Of a DNA stretch of 64,000 bases, positions 1 through 39,070 are shown one piece after another. A program made the translations under genes and the position numbers. The stretch comes from Lota lota (taxonomy: Eukaryota; Chordata; Actinopteri; Gadiformes; Lotidae). The stretch covers positions 8,926,224 to 8,990,223 of the forward strand of contig JACYXH010000826.1 in assembly GCA_026745465.1 (NCBI GenBank), read 5' to 3'. The first letter of the stretch is position 1; each line of letters begins with the position of its first letter. The notes under the pieces were generated by a model, which had not been told where the DNA came from, ran no database searches, and worked only from the letters and a program-made list of their open reading frames with translations.

Positions 1-400
1 GCTTGTTCAAAGTTTGCATTTTCATGCGATTGCTATAGCGCCACCTTTGGGCCAATCAGTGCAATTTTTTCACACAGATCTTCTGTTGTCCTCCTCTACA
101 GGTGTACCAAGTTTTATCAAAACTTATCAAGCGGTTTTGGCTGTGTAAGTCAAACGCTGTTTATAATAATAATAATAACAGCAATAACAAGAGGTTGTCT
201 TGGACTTCGTCCTCGACACCCTAATAATAATAAAACCAGCAATAACAAGAGGTTGTCTTGGACTTCGTCCTCGACACCCTAATAATAATATCAGCAATAA
301 CAAGAGGTTGTCTTGGACTTCGTCCTCGACACCCTAATAAAACCAGCAATAACAAGAGGTTGTCTTGGACTTCGTCCTCGACACCCTAAACACCCTAATA
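1..400. repeat. Interspersed repeat ending in a 4-copy hairpin minisatellite (Helitron/HINE-like candidate)
   Basis: Positions 181-400 contain four tandem units of about 52-58 bp starting near 181, 239, 294 and 346. Each has the core GAGGTTGTCTTGGACTTCG followed by TCCTCGACACCCTAA. The core folds as an imperfect hairpin: GGAC pairs with GTCC around TTC, flanked by GGTTGTC and GACACC. Every unit ends CTAA followed by TAAT-rich DNA. Positions 1-180 (ATAGCGCCACC, then CAAGCGGTTTTGGCTGTG) look like the body of a common fish interspersed repeat. A hairpin followed by CTRR is a Helitron-type 3' end, and HINE/DINE elements carry tandem arrays, so that class is possible. The left boundary lies outside the window. 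Family assignment is inference. Confidence 0.6.
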
Positions 401-1817
401 ATGATGCTAATTGATATATAATATTAGTTCAAAGGAAAACATTTAGCCTACGTATCAATGTAGATTGACATCTACATCGTAACCAGTTACAAAAAAAAAC
501 ATTTAAAATATGAAGTTCATAAATACGATTTCTTTTATTGTATTTATGTGATGTGACACACACGCCAACTGTTTTACAGTTACGTTGAATCGAAAAATCA
601 AAAACAAAATTTGAGCATGAATGGGTGCAAATTCTGCAAGAGTCGGGCACCACACGTACATGTCAGTATATATCACATTTCCCATATTTCCTCTTTAAAA
701 TCATGGTCTTCCTTGTACCATGCATGTTTGTTTAACCTGAAGCATAGGCACTGAGTTGTGGGCCATTTGGAAATAAAAGTAGACTGTTTCCTATGCATGT
801 ATTGAAGAGGTAAATCACCTACAAAATCGAAATGTTTGTCTATTTAAGAGTAAGCAATATAGATTCAATATACAATGAGCCTACGCACACAACTATCTTT
901 TGGTAAGGCTCAAGCTACAATACTTTGTTTTTTTACAATACATTTTTTTACTTTGTAACCATTGTTCTGCCTGAGCGTTGAACTGACATTGAGGGGAACC
1001 GCAGGCTTGCTACTTGGGATAGTGATACGATCAGAGTTAACCTAGTGCAGACAGAAGTGCATTGTTAGCCTGATGTAATTCTAGGATGCACCATCATGCG
1101 TCTGATGGATTCCCCTGATGGAACAACTATTTAACATATATACCAAAAGCAATGGTTTTCTGAGTGATTTTCTTATGATACAAAATCCCCTTTTTGGCAA
1201 GCAAAGTGATAGTCATACAATCATACATTCCAATGTACAAAACTCTGCAATACATTCTACCACAGCTTGCAAATAACTATTTCCTATTGCTGTACTTCTT
1301 CAAGTCAATACTCTTCTCTTTCTCAATATACACACAATGCTTTAAATAAATGTCAGAATACCTTTTGAAAACAGTTGTTATTCGCAAACCCATGCATGCA
1401 CATGTTCTAGTTGTTGCACTCTTCACTCCAGTTCAACACCACTTTCTGTCCTGTCAGATAGAAGCATTTACAGTTCTTTAGCCGGCCAGTCATCACTTAC
1501 AGGGTAGATGAAGTGATAGTTCAATGCATTATATTGTATTTTGTAAAAAAAAAAAAAAGAAATCTTTAAATTACTCCACTCCACATTTAAAACATTGCAT
1601 CACTGTTGCATCTCGAAGGGAGAGGTATCCACCCCTTGCTTGTAAAACTGCTGCAGGAAAAGAAGCCCAAAGAGCTGATTTGTAAAAAAATAAATAAAAA
1701 GAAAGTCCATCCTCCTTACATAGTCTGCCGATTAAGTACAGTAGAAGGAGCAAGTACAGGTTATATGCTGACAACAGGTTAAAAAACAAGAACAGTGCTG
1801 GAAATGTTGCGGGTCCG
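401..1817 (-). other. usp45: usp45 3' UTR and downstream flank
   Basis: No coding sequence is seen. The usp45 stop codon is at 1818-1820 on the minus strand, so its 3' UTR runs leftward from 1817. A minus-strand AATAAA (TTTATT on plus) occurs at 534-539 and could end a roughly 1.3-kb 3' UTR, but I cannot confirm use. Positions 1546-1558 hold a short A run. The rest is unremarkable AT-rich sequence. Confidence 0.45.
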
Positions 1818-28898
<27,081 letters not shown>

Positions 28899-28912
<14 letters not shown>

Positions 28913-29030
28913 CTGGAGCTGGGAGTATGAGGATTTATACATGATGTAATTCTACAACTAAACACTCCTTCAGCCGCATCTGGAGCTGGGAGTATGAGGA
29001 TTTATACTTGGGTCATTCTAGAACTAAATA
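28899..29030 (-). repeat. 67-bp tandem duplication covering the usp45 start codon and its upstream acceptor
   Basis: Copy A is 28899-28965 and copy B is 28966-29030 on the plus strand. Both contain AGCCGCATCTGGAGCTGGGA followed by GTATGAGGATTTATAC. Minus-strand ATG triplets therefore occur at 28912 (used in the gene model) and 28979. From 28979 the frame reads MRLKE and then stops after 14 codons, so copy B cannot start the protein unless its segment is spliced out. Confidence 0.88.
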
Positions 29031-30001
29031 CTACAGTCAAGAACCGTCAACAATATACAACTAAAAATAGCAAAATGCCAAACGGTATGGTAAATGCAAG
29101 TTTCATATCATAATGTTGGCTGATGTGCAGCCGAGGGGTTGACAGTGGGCAGTGATCAAGGATGGGAAGTGATCTATTGAAGCTAGTAGGACATAGGGAG
29201 CAGGACACATGACACAAGGAAAGGCCTCATGTCTCCGCATTAACTTATGGAAAGCGGACAGGCATCGACTGTCCACGTTAAATATTGAATCAAGCACATG
29301 CGTCATTGATAATACTCATTGTCAACTCACCCCTTTACTCTTGCTGTGTCTTATGGGCCAATTCAAGATAAGTAATTAGTTTCCAATACTTCCTTGCTAG
29401 TAGCAACACGCTAGCTCAAAGCTTGCCAGAGACAAACCACTGCGTTCATCAAGTGTTAAACATTAAAATGCTGGTGTTTAGATTGTGTATTCAGATGGTA
29501 TCCTCACAAAAATCTGTTTTATTGACCACACTTTGGTTGGTTCTGGAATTTACGACACTGTTCCGGACGGCTCGAGCTGGGGCCATCCATATTCACGTGG
29601 TCCAGACTGTCAACATGTGACGCGCTACGGTGGCCCGCTTGGCCTTTAAAGCGAAACTATCGCAATGGAATCGAAACAAACACTTGTTTAGCCTAATAAC
29701 AGCGACCCCACAAGAAAACGGTAATATCCTACGCACCTACATTTTCAGTAGCACAACGCTGACTATAAAACCAGAGCTATGTTACCATTTGGTACTACTG
29801 TGTAGTAATCAACCTAATATAACTACAGTGTAATATGGAATTGGATGTTTGCCCTTCAGCTAACCCGTAGTTCAACGCATGCGCATTAGGTAGTTTGTGT
29901 GACGCCTGATTCGGTGCAATAGTATTGTTCACCTAAAGTAATTATAGTTTGAGGGAAAGCAGTACACATTTCTACATATATATTGTTTTTTGATTGATCT
30001 C
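29031..30001. promoter_or_regulatory. Divergent usp45/tstd3 promoter interval
   Basis: The two genes point away from each other and the coding starts are about 1.1 kb apart. Seen in the interval: CACGTG at 29594-29599, an NRF1-like half site GCATGCGC at 29877-29884, and CpG-containing GTGACGC-type motifs near 29618 and 29900. No TATA box is obvious. A shared housekeeping-type promoter is inferred. The first noncoding exon of usp45 should lie here, but I could not place it. Confidence 0.5.
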
Positions 30002-31163
30002 ATGGCTCTTAGGAGTTGTTGGAGATACGTGGGTGTAATACCACGGTTGTTGTTGTTGAACAGCGAGGGCGTTCATGCTGCCTGTGTCTCAACACGACCT
30101 CTGGGCAGCTTTCGTAACACTCGTTCCTCTTTTTCAGGTAAATGTTCAAGAACACGACTCCGACGGGCGTTCACCCGTTTGCAATCTTCTCACTGCTGTT
30201 GTTGTTTTTTAAACGGGGAATGAATGTTTGACTGATAACGCCTGGTCTGTTTAACCCCAGGTGTGCTCCTTACAAAATGGTCCGTACGCAATTTGAGCTC
30301 CACGCCAAACACAGATGTGAGCTACGATCAACTCAAACAGGATCTTGCTGGTCGGGCTGCTGTGGTCATAGATGTCCGGGAGCCGTGGGAGCTGAGGGAG
30401 TATGGCGCCATCCCAGGTTCCATTAACGTTCCCCGTGAGTGTATTTATTTGTCAAACCAATTTGTGATGCTCCTATAATTCCATTCCGTATTTTTTTTTG
30501 GTTCTAGGTAGGTGGGTTAAATTGGGGATTACCATGCCACTATCATTTGCATTCTTAGATCAATATAAGACATAAAGACTGTACTAGATGTTTAGAAGTA
30601 CTAAGGTCTGGTTTGTTTATATGGACTCCATGTTCTCCACAGTGGCCCAAGTAGATGCCGCTCTCCAACTTAACCCTGAAGACTTCAAGGAGAAGTATGG
30701 CGCTGATATGCCACAGCCAGCTGATAAGATCATCTTCTCTTGCCTTGCTGGCATCAGGAGCAAGAAGGCGCTGGATACGGCCACACTGCTGGGATACAAA
30801 GAGTGAGTGCAGTTGACTACATGACTCAAATGCCAGTGTTATTGGAATCAAGGTCCAAACGTTACCCCTGCCAACAGCCACTGGTAGATAGAGTTGACCA
30901 TTTGACAGGGCACCAAAATCAGGGTTACATAAAGTTCATGTTGGCCACTTATTGGAATACAATCAGATAACACAAACATCTCAACTCTCAAAATGGGAAT
31001 TCAACACTTTGTCTTTTAACTTTGTCATCTCTGATAACCTCTTATGGTAAGAAAATGTTAATAACGAATGTACTAACTTCTTTTCTTTCATCGTTTTAGT
31101 GTTCAACATTACCCCGGTGGATGGCAAGCATGGGCACAAAATGAGCAGCTTAAACCTAATTGA
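30002..31163 (+). CDS. tstd3: Thiosulfate sulfurtransferase (rhodanese)-like domain-containing protein 3, complete, 4 exons, 177 aa
   Basis: A single-domain rhodanese protein; the family transfers sulfane sulfur through a persulfide on the active-site Cys, but the substrate of TSTD3 is not known. Exons: 30002-30137, 30261-30434, 30643-30802, 31100-31163; all GT-AG, phases 1, 1 and 2, total 534 nt. Residues 1 to about 60 are rich in Arg, Ser and Leu with very few acids (MALRSCWRYVGVIPRLLLLN), consistent with a mitochondrial targeting peptide. The rhodanese core includes VVIDVREPWELREYG, IPGSINVP and the active loop FSCLAGIRSKKALDTA, giving the CXXGXR signature with Cys137. It closes with QHYPGGWQAW. 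I chose the ATG at 30002; the open frame extends four codons further upstream only through a non-ATG triplet. Placement next to usp45 in divergent orientation matches human 6q16. Confidence 0.94.
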
Positions 31164-31862
31164 TAGTGTGTGAACAGCAGGGTTCATACGGTGATTTGTC
31201 ACATGTCGCCCACCAATGTTACAGTTTAACATGACCATGAATGTCCGTGGCTGTGCGTGGACTGTCCGGGCACTTCACGAACGGCGCATCTTGGTGACTA
31301 AATTCTGCTTAAAATGCCAAGAAATTCCTGTTAGAATATGACTGAATACATCACTCCGATCAGTCTATGTGCTGGTGCCACAATACTGAAAATATTTGGT
31401 AAATTCATTATTTGCTTGCAATAGGTTATTTGATTTAATAATTTATTATCATATTTTAATCATTTATTTTAAACTATCTGAACTTTTAGACCAGAGAGTT
31501 TATGATCAGTTGTTGAAACTCGACAATACTGACTGCTAGCTCCTTTGTCTCCTCCTATTTATTTGTACATTTAAAAAGCAATATTTTACAAACTGTAATG
31601 GTTGTGTATAAAAATCTACTAGTACACAGGCTGGTGATTATTACAGCTATTGTTTCCATTACTTATATATCTATATTTAAGCATACATTTTTAACCAGCA
31701 ACTGCCATTTCATTTTCAGAGAATCTATGCAAATGAATATAGCTGTTGAATTGATCTGAAATCATCAAATGCAAATTTCTTATTCAGCATTCTAAGTTAA
31801 CATGTTGTAAGCATTATATTTCATTCTTAGCAAATTCCTTGTTGCCAATATGATTCAATAAA
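31164..31862 (+). other. tstd3: tstd3 3' UTR with polyadenylation signal
   Basis: A canonical AATAAA is at 31857-31862, giving a 3' UTR of about 700 bp after the TGA at 31161-31163. The stretch is AT-rich and has no other open frame of interest. Confidence 0.7.
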
Positions 31863-33380
31863 ACAAAATCAATGGGATGGAGGGTTTGGTTTTAATGCCT
31901 CATTTATTTTGAATAAACAAATGTATTTACTAAGTTGATTGACTTTAACTGAAAAAAAACGATACAAACAAATGTGTTGATTGGTTGTTTGAGTAGCGTT
32001 ACAAAAGCTGGGGCTGTCATGATTGATTGAATTCAATAGCCATTCCTTATAGCTGCTGCATCTCAGTATGAATTTGGCACTGACTTGCAATAAACAATTC
32101 CAGGTGATTATGTCATCCTCCATGGGAATATGACAAGTCTTTCTAATTGAATAAACGGATGTGTATACACACGTTACTTTGTTACTAGACTACAGCACTC
32201 TACCTGTAAAGGTAACAACCTGATCAACCAGTGGGAAGCATTTAGAACCTAGATGCCGCTATAGGTGAATTAATGCCAATAGACCGATAGTTTACATGTC
32301 ACTTTTAGTCTATTTGTTGGTTATCAGGTAAATAGCATCTGTTATAATTATCGTCTCATATTGTAGGTAGGATTGTTCTTAAGCATATATATGATAAATT
32401 CATTAATATATTGTAAAAGGAGAATATTGTGGAGGAAATATGCGTTGGACTGGATGGTGTATTGGGAAGTAATAATAGGCAATGATGTCATTTGGAAATA
32501 GCTGGCGAGTGGTAAACGCAGTTCACATCCCTGAAACATTGAGGCTTCTCATGAGTTGCACCCTGATGCAAGAAGTGAGGTCAACGGGAGAAAACCGACA
32601 ACAACAACAACAACAACAACAACAACACGTATCGGACTTGTCTCCTTGTGTATTGGCAGTAAATTCTGATTGAGATAAGCCTATGTTTAGAGAACTGCAT
32701 TAACTGACCCTTTAGTGGCCATGTAGGTGTCAATTAGAGTAGCTCTCTGGACAGAGCGGTCCAAAAATTTCTGTCCTATCTCTTTCAACTGTGAAACTCC
32801 AGACTCACCCTCCAACCTACCCCACATCCATCCATTCATTCATTTCCCACAATGAGGCAGTTTAGTTTTTTTGTACATGCTTTTTTTCTTATTTTATAAA
32901 GGACTAATGAGCACTAATTCTTGTCAAATTTCACCAGGGTTCATTGTCTATCACTGACATTGAGCTTTTCAGCTCATCCTGACTCTAGTGCTGAAGAGGC
33001 AATTAAGGTTGCAATCAGATCAGATCATGTCATAGCACCTAACTGCGGCCCGTCTGCCTCCCAGTGGTTGTGGATACACTTGGAGGTGGAGAACCGTAAC
33101 TCTGGCCATACATTGTTTTGATTGTATTGTGTTTGTAAAAAGATTAAACGTGAAGCAGAGTATAGGCATAATGCCTCAAATAGAGAAAAGCATACGTAAT
33201 ACCCTGTGCTATATCCCAAAATGTTTGTGTTCATCAATCTTAACACAAGATCATCACGAGTAGCTGCTAGATATCTGAATAGCAGGTCGAGTTGCTGCAG
33301 AGGTTAGAGATTCCACATGCACCGGGTCATGTTCCGAGCTGCCCTGGCTGAAAGCCGCTGGGCCCGGCCTTGTTGGACAC
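31863..33380. other. Intergenic region tstd3 to the filament gene
   Basis: No gene seen. A short (CAA)n run occupies about 32597-32626. The rest is AT-rich. In human the ccnc gene lies downstream of tstd3; I see no cyclin C coding sequence here. Confidence 0.6.
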
Positions 33381-33388
33381 TATAAAAG
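33381..33388 (+). promoter_or_regulatory. TATA box of the intermediate filament gene
   Basis: TATAAAAG at 33381-33388 in a GC-rich context, 119 bp before the ATG at 33500. Transcription would be expected to start near 33410, leaving a 5' UTR of about 90 bp. Confidence 0.75.
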
Positions 33389-33499
33389 CTGGGGGTGAGG
33401 TCCGCCTAGGTTCTAAAGAGGGAGAGTAAAGTTCCAGGCCTGAAAGTGAACAAATCTACCTACATTCCATACTGTGAGCAAGGGGCTGAACGGTAAACC

Positions 33500-35160
33500 A
33501 TGAGTCACAGTCCAGAAAGGATCTCGTCCTACCGTCGTCACTTCGAGGACAGCGCCAGCTCATCCTACCAGGTTCGGGTCTCTAGCCCGTCCCCTACCCG
33601 GAGAAATGGCCGCACCGCATCTGCCGGTTTGTCCCGCTGCCCTGGAGCCAGCAGCACGCGCACAGAGTCGATGGGAAGAAGGGCCGCCTCTGCTGCACGA
33701 AAGACCCGTATATCTGGATCTAGGTAAGCTGGCTCAGTCCACAAAGACCCGTGCACTCGGATCTTGGTAAGCTAACTCAGTCCACAAAGACCGGTGTATC
33801 TGGATCTAAGTAAGCTGGCTCAGTCCAAAAAGACCAGTGTATCTAGATCTAGGTAAGCTGACTCAGTCCACAAACATAGTGGGATGATGTGGGCAACATG
33901 TTTATTGTAATAGAAAATGTAATTTCCTATGTAGCATTTTTTATTTTAGGATTGTTATTGATATTCCGATTTGCCCTGATTATTGTATACCATGATTTAT
34001 CTTTATGTATGATATATCATTTATGATACAATAATATATAATCACTTAAACATGAAAGAATCTGCAAATGTAATATATTTAATACTGTAAAAAATGTGCT
34101 TGATCAAAATAGCAACATAGCAGATCGTGTTTCATGTGCAATCAATACTACACCTCTAGGTTCAACATTCTACTTCAGGACATAACACAAAATGAAATTG
34201 ACATCATCATCAACCAGCCATGTAGTTTCACGTACAAGTGAGCAATATCTCTTTGGATGCGGATTTGAAGCCTGTGACTCATGGGTCAACCTGAATTTTG
34301 TTTACTTTCTTATTGCAGTGCAAGCGCGGGCACCGTGGTATGCATAGGGTTAGACGGAAAGGCCGCCATCGATCTGGATGTGGCCTCTGCTGAGAACCAG
34401 GAGTTCCTCAGCACTCGCAACAGCGAACGCCGGGAAATGATCGTCCTCAATGACAGACTGGCTGTATACATTGACAAGGTTCACTCCCTTTGTTAACAGC
34501 CACAAGTGGTCTATCCCATCAAGGGAGTTGGATTTTGTCTGACTCATAAAAGTACTCCCCATTGTAGTATATAATGTATGTAATATATACTGTCGAAAAT
34601 TATCATACACAGCTCAATGCACACATTGACAGGTACCTTTTTGGTAAGCCTATTGTCTTGTAAAAAAAAATACTGGCCCATATCTGAGTTTTGATTGGGT
34701 TTCAAATGGCTCGTGTTTTACAGGTTAGATCGCTGGAGCAGAAGAACCAGTTACTGGAGACTGAGATCGAGGCCTACCAGAACCGGTTCCAGAAGCCGAC
34801 GGGCCTGCGCTTCCTCTACGAGGAACAGCTGAAGGAGCTGAAAAAGATTGCTGAACAGATGAGAGTTCAGCGGGTGAGACAAAATGTGTCAAGTCAGAAC
34901 GTCGCTTTCATTTGTTATTTCCACATTTCAAATAATCAATAGAGCGCACTGGAGGAATTTATTTGTTTCTGGCAAGGTTTACGCCTCGCAGAGCTTCAGT
35001 AGATTATTCAAGTAGCAGCACAAGAAGTCAACTTGGTGCTTTCAAGGGTCTCTGACTGGTAACAGGCCTATTTCTGGCAGGCAAATGGAGAGGTGCCTCA
35101 GTTTGTTATGGTGCAATGGAGTACAGCTGTCTGCAGTTGATCCATATATTAGTTGGCTTG

Positions 35161-35209
<49 letters not shown>

Positions 35210-38200
35210 AGAAACAGACATACACACACCCACACAAACACACACACACACGCACACACACATTGGCTTAGCACATATGAAGCTAGACACAGTACAGGCA
35301 TAGTTAGAAAAAGGGTAATCGTAATATTTCTCACACTGGTGTATTGATGGTCTCTTGATCTTCAGGACATTGCCTTGGCTTCTAAGGAGTCCACATCTGC
35401 TCATTTGGCAACAATCAAGATCAAGTATGAGGAGGCACTGGAGATGAGGAGGAAAGCGGAGCTCGACATTGAGAACTTCCGCCCAGTAAGTTAACAGACA
35501 CAGACGTACATCTCCAACATTACTAATTACTTAATAAACCATTATACTCCATAGAGACCTAATGACAATACTGTGCTTTCCTTAGGATGTAGACAAAGCC
35601 ACATCCTCAAGGATCGCCTTGGAGAAACAGCTGGAGCAGCTGGAAGTAGAAATTGAGTTCCTGAAACGGGTCCACCAACAGGTTAAAACGTCATCCTTTC
35701 ACACACACCTTTGTCCAGAGCACCATGCAGTATATATACATGCACAGGTAATTTAATAGTAGGTCAAGTGTTTAGTGCTCCTGGTTGCTCATAGATAAGG
35801 ATTGATTTCATGGCTCTTTAGGTAAGAGAACACCCTAGCCACAGACTAGATCATTCCATTGGTCTATGGCCATTAGCTAATGGCCTCAGATATGACAAAA
35901 TACCTTCACTTCTTCACAATTTCCATTGGATTTCTCCCCTGCACAGGAAATTGAGGAGCTCTTGAAGCAGATATACTCAGCCCATGCCTCAGCTCAGAGT
36001 GCCTTTACCCTGCCTGACCTGGCCTCAGCCTTAAAACAAATCCAGAAGCAGTACGATGACATTGCTGCCAAGAACCTCCAGGTATGAAAGTAAAAAATTG
36101 GATGAAAAGATGTGCGTTCAAGTGTTTACGTCTTTTGTACAACTATAATCATGTAACGCTTCATATAAATTACTTTTATTTTTACAGGAAATGGATGCAT
36201 GGTATAAAAACAAATTTGAAGACATTACCAGCAAGACAACAAGACATGTGGATAAGGTTCGCGGAATCAGAGAGGGAATAGCTGGGGCCAAAAAAGATGT
36301 AAGTGCTCAGATTACACACCCTAACCCTAGTTAATCACTATTATGGGGAGAATAATATATTCCCAAAATATAATTGAAATTGTTAATATAAATGATGGGT
36401 AGATAAATAAATAATCCTGTATAATTTGTGAAGATCCAAAACAAAGAGAGAGACTTGGATTCCATGAAGACAAAGACTGATGGTCTTGAAGCCCAGATCC
36501 GCGACGCACAAGAAAGGTACAAGAAGGAACTGGAAGACTTGCAGGTAAAGAATAGGAGTTTTACATGTACCTTAATTAATGAGTGAATGCCTACAAGTTT
36601 AACACAAACACAGACACACACTTGAATACATAATCAAGTGAAAACAATTGTACAGTTGTTTTACGGTGCTTTTGTGGCTGTTTTAATCCAACAGGCCCGG
36701 ATTGAGGCCCTGCAGCATGAGCTAAAATCCACTAAGGGGAAAATTGCACTGCACCTGCGTGAATACCAGGACCTACTGAATGTGAAGATGGCTCTGGAGA
36801 TTGAGATCACAACATACAGGTGAGGGAGCAACCAGCGGCTACTGTATCTGGTGAATTGGTGCACAGTGTAATGTACAGACTTTTATATATACAGACTTTA
36901 GCAGACAATTGTATCATATGTTTTTTTTCTTACAGAAAACTAATTGAGGGAGAAGATGTGCGGCTCGCTGGTATGATGCTCAATGTGGCGTTCATGAGCA
37001 GCAACTGCATAAGCGCCATTGGGGCTGGGACAGGCATGGGTGGAGCAAACATGGGTAGCACTGGCATGGGAAGCACAGAAATCAGTGGCAAAAGTATGGG
37101 TGGAGCAGGTATGGGTGGCATAGCAATGGGTGGGGCCGCCATGGGTGCAGCAGGAATCAATGAGACTAGCATGGGTGGTGCTGGCATGATGGGAGCAAGC
37201 ATGGGTAGCAATGGCATGGGTGGCGCAGGCATGGGTAGTGCGGGCATGGGTGGAACAGGCATGGGTAGCACTGGCATGGGTGAAGTGGGAATGGGTGGTG
37301 CTGGTGGTGGAGCAGGAATCAGTGGCAGAGGCATGGGTGGGGCTAGCATGGGTGGTGCTGGCATGACTGAAGCTGGTGTGGGTGGTGTAGGCATGGTTGG
37401 AGCTGGAATGGGTAGCACTGGCATGGGTGGCACTGGCATGGGTGAATCAGGCATGGGTGGTGTAGGAATGGGTGGTGCTGGAGCCGGTATGGGGGGTGTG
37501 GGCATGGGTGGAGCCGGCATGACTAGAACAGGCATGGGTGGTGCTAGTATGGGTAGCACTGTCACGGGTGGTGCTAGCATGGGTAGCACTGTCATTGGCG
37601 GAGAAACAATGGGCAGTGCAGGAATCAGTGGCACAGGCATTAGTGCAGGAATGGGTGGTGCTGGCATGGGTGGTCCTGGTATAACTGGTGCTGGTATGGG
37701 TGGTGCTGGTATAGGTGGAGCTGGAATGAGTGGTACAGGCATTGGGGGTGTAGGCATGGGAAGTGGGGGGATAGGAGGAATGGGCGGAGCCGACCTGGCT
37801 GGCACTAGAGGAATGGGTGGAGGCATTCATGGAGTCGGGTCAAGGGGCATGGATGGAGGCCCGGAAAGTAGTAGCGAGGGTGTACGTTCAGGCACCGAGG
37901 GCCAAGGAGGAATGGGAGCGGATCGGGTTGGGGGCTCGGGCCATGAGGGGATCGGCAGTGGTAGAAGTGTAGGTGGTGGCAGGGGTACTGGCTCTGGAGT
38001 AGCTGATCTCTCAGGAGTAGCCAATGGGTACGCTAGATCTGGGGGTATTACGGGAGGCAGTGGAGGAACGGCTACCATGGGTGGAATGAGGAACATGTCT
38101 GGAGACATGGATGGTGCCAGTTCAGGAGATGCTGGAAGGGCTGGAGATGGAGGGAAAGGGGGTATAGGGGTCATTGGGGGCGTTGGGAGCCTGGGTACTG

Positions 38201-38558
38201 GAACGGCGTTTGGATCCGAGGGATATAATCCCACCATTGATGCCTACGCAGAGCAAGCTGTGGAATTGACCGAGAGAAGGACCGTACTTATTAGGTATGT
38301 TACGATAACGGCTAGTCACTGCTCTCCAGACTGAATCCAGAAATTAAGATGTATAAATATAAAAATGCAACGCATGTTTTTACTGACCTCCAAAACACAA
38401 CTACTGACGAATGTAGTTACTTAACCAAACATTATCCCACTGGTTCTTCCCCACACAGGACCATTAAAAACGAAGATGAGGTGCTGGAAACAGACCACCA
38501 TGAGCAGACCTACATTATCAGCGGGGCAGCCGACGACACTGACGATGACCAAGCGTGA
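33500..38558 (+). CDS. Type III-like intermediate filament protein with very long Gly/Met-rich tail, 11 exons, 896 aa
   Basis: A structural filament subunit. Exons: 33500-33723, 34319-34478, 34724-34873, 35366-35485, 35586-35681, 35947-36081, 36188-36298, 36434-36544, 36695-36819, 36936-38294, 38459-38558. All are GT-AG and in phase (2691 nt). The head starts [18 protein letters not shown], a type III style SSYRR head rich in Ser/Arg. The rod runs from about residue 105 ([20 protein letters not shown]) to the conserved end [20 protein letters not shown] (residues about 396-415). The tail, about 480 residues, contains roughly residues 440-700 of G-M-G-G-A/S/T pentapeptide-like repeats and then a Gly/Ser-rich part. 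It ends with a vimentin-like segment, [20 protein letters not shown], and an acidic terminus. The 96-bp exon 5 equals vimentin exon 3; other rod introns differ from the classic type III pattern. It could be the fish notochord filament-like gene ngs, recalled but not verified, so no symbol is given. TATA promoter and strong polyA signal suggest high, tissue-restricted expression. Confidence 0.93.
33700..33871 (+). repeat. Four tandem 43-bp units spanning the exon 1 splice donor of the filament gene
   Basis: Units start at 33700, 33743, 33786 and 33829. Each contains AAAGACC, then GGATCT or a near variant, then a GTAAGCT-type donor and CTCAGTCCA. The first unit contains the real exon end (GGATCTAG, then GTAAGC at 33724). 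Units 2-4 carry further GTAAGCT donors within the intron. Extension of exon 1 to any later donor would pass an in-frame TAA at once. Confidence 0.9.
35166..35207. repeat. (CA)n microsatellite in intron 3 of the filament gene
   Basis: A CA run of about 42 bp, followed by a second interrupted CA-rich patch to about 35261. Confidence 0.95.
37021..37800 (+). repeat. 15-bp coding minisatellite encoding Gly-Met repeats
   Basis: The consensus unit is near GGCATGGGTGGTGCT, coding G-M-G-G-A, with frequent Ser or Thr variants. It lies entirely within exon 10 of the filament gene and keeps frame throughout. Its regular 3n period also keeps the opposite strand open for about 300 codons (a Pro-rich frame), which is an artefact. 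Confidence 0.95.
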
Positions 38559-38811
38559 TTTACCATTTGACCTTCTTTCACCATTAATGCGCTGACCGCC
38601 CCTCCCCCCACTTGCTTCCCACTGACCAAACCCCATGTCTGGAGCATGACCTTTGCTCTTTGACCTGGACATCAGGACCATGAAAGACGCCCTCACCAGC
38701 CGAGCTACGTCCCTTCCCATTGGGCTGCACTGTGTCCCACCAGGAACGCTCAATGTTTTCTCTACACTTTGCTTTGGTTTGCACTCCCCTTTTTTTCTTC
38801 AATGAGCTGCA

Positions 38812-38817
38812 AATAAA
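38812..38817 (+). terminator. Polyadenylation signal of the filament gene
   Basis: AATAAA in CTGCAAATAAAGCC, 254 bp after the stop codon. Confidence 0.85.
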
Positions 38818-39070
38818 GCCATCAGCATTCAATGATATTGTCCCGTGTCCTCTTTGAAATCTGATTCATACAGTGCTCATTATGAATTCAGAAACTTGTG
38901 TTATATACAGCGTGTATGCAGCCAGCTTCGATCAACCAAATACAAATAGTGTAGAGTTTCTTGTTGGCACGGGATAGTAAGTGATGTGGCAAGGGACAAC
39001 AGAGCCAGAGAAGGGAGATCACTTGGGGCTTGAGTTGGATCCTTTGAGACTTTTTGCGAGGGTGTACAGG

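Noticed and set aside
181..400. A CRISPR-like array
   Set aside because: The units are directly tandem with no unique spacers and the context is a vertebrate genome.
31863..33380. A search for ccnc exons
   Set aside because: No cyclin-box coding sequence was seen on either strand in this interval or elsewhere in the window.
36930..37826. A 298-codon Pro-rich open frame on the minus strand
   Set aside because: It is the antisense shadow of the 15-bp in-frame repeat in the filament gene; a period divisible by three keeps all such frames open.
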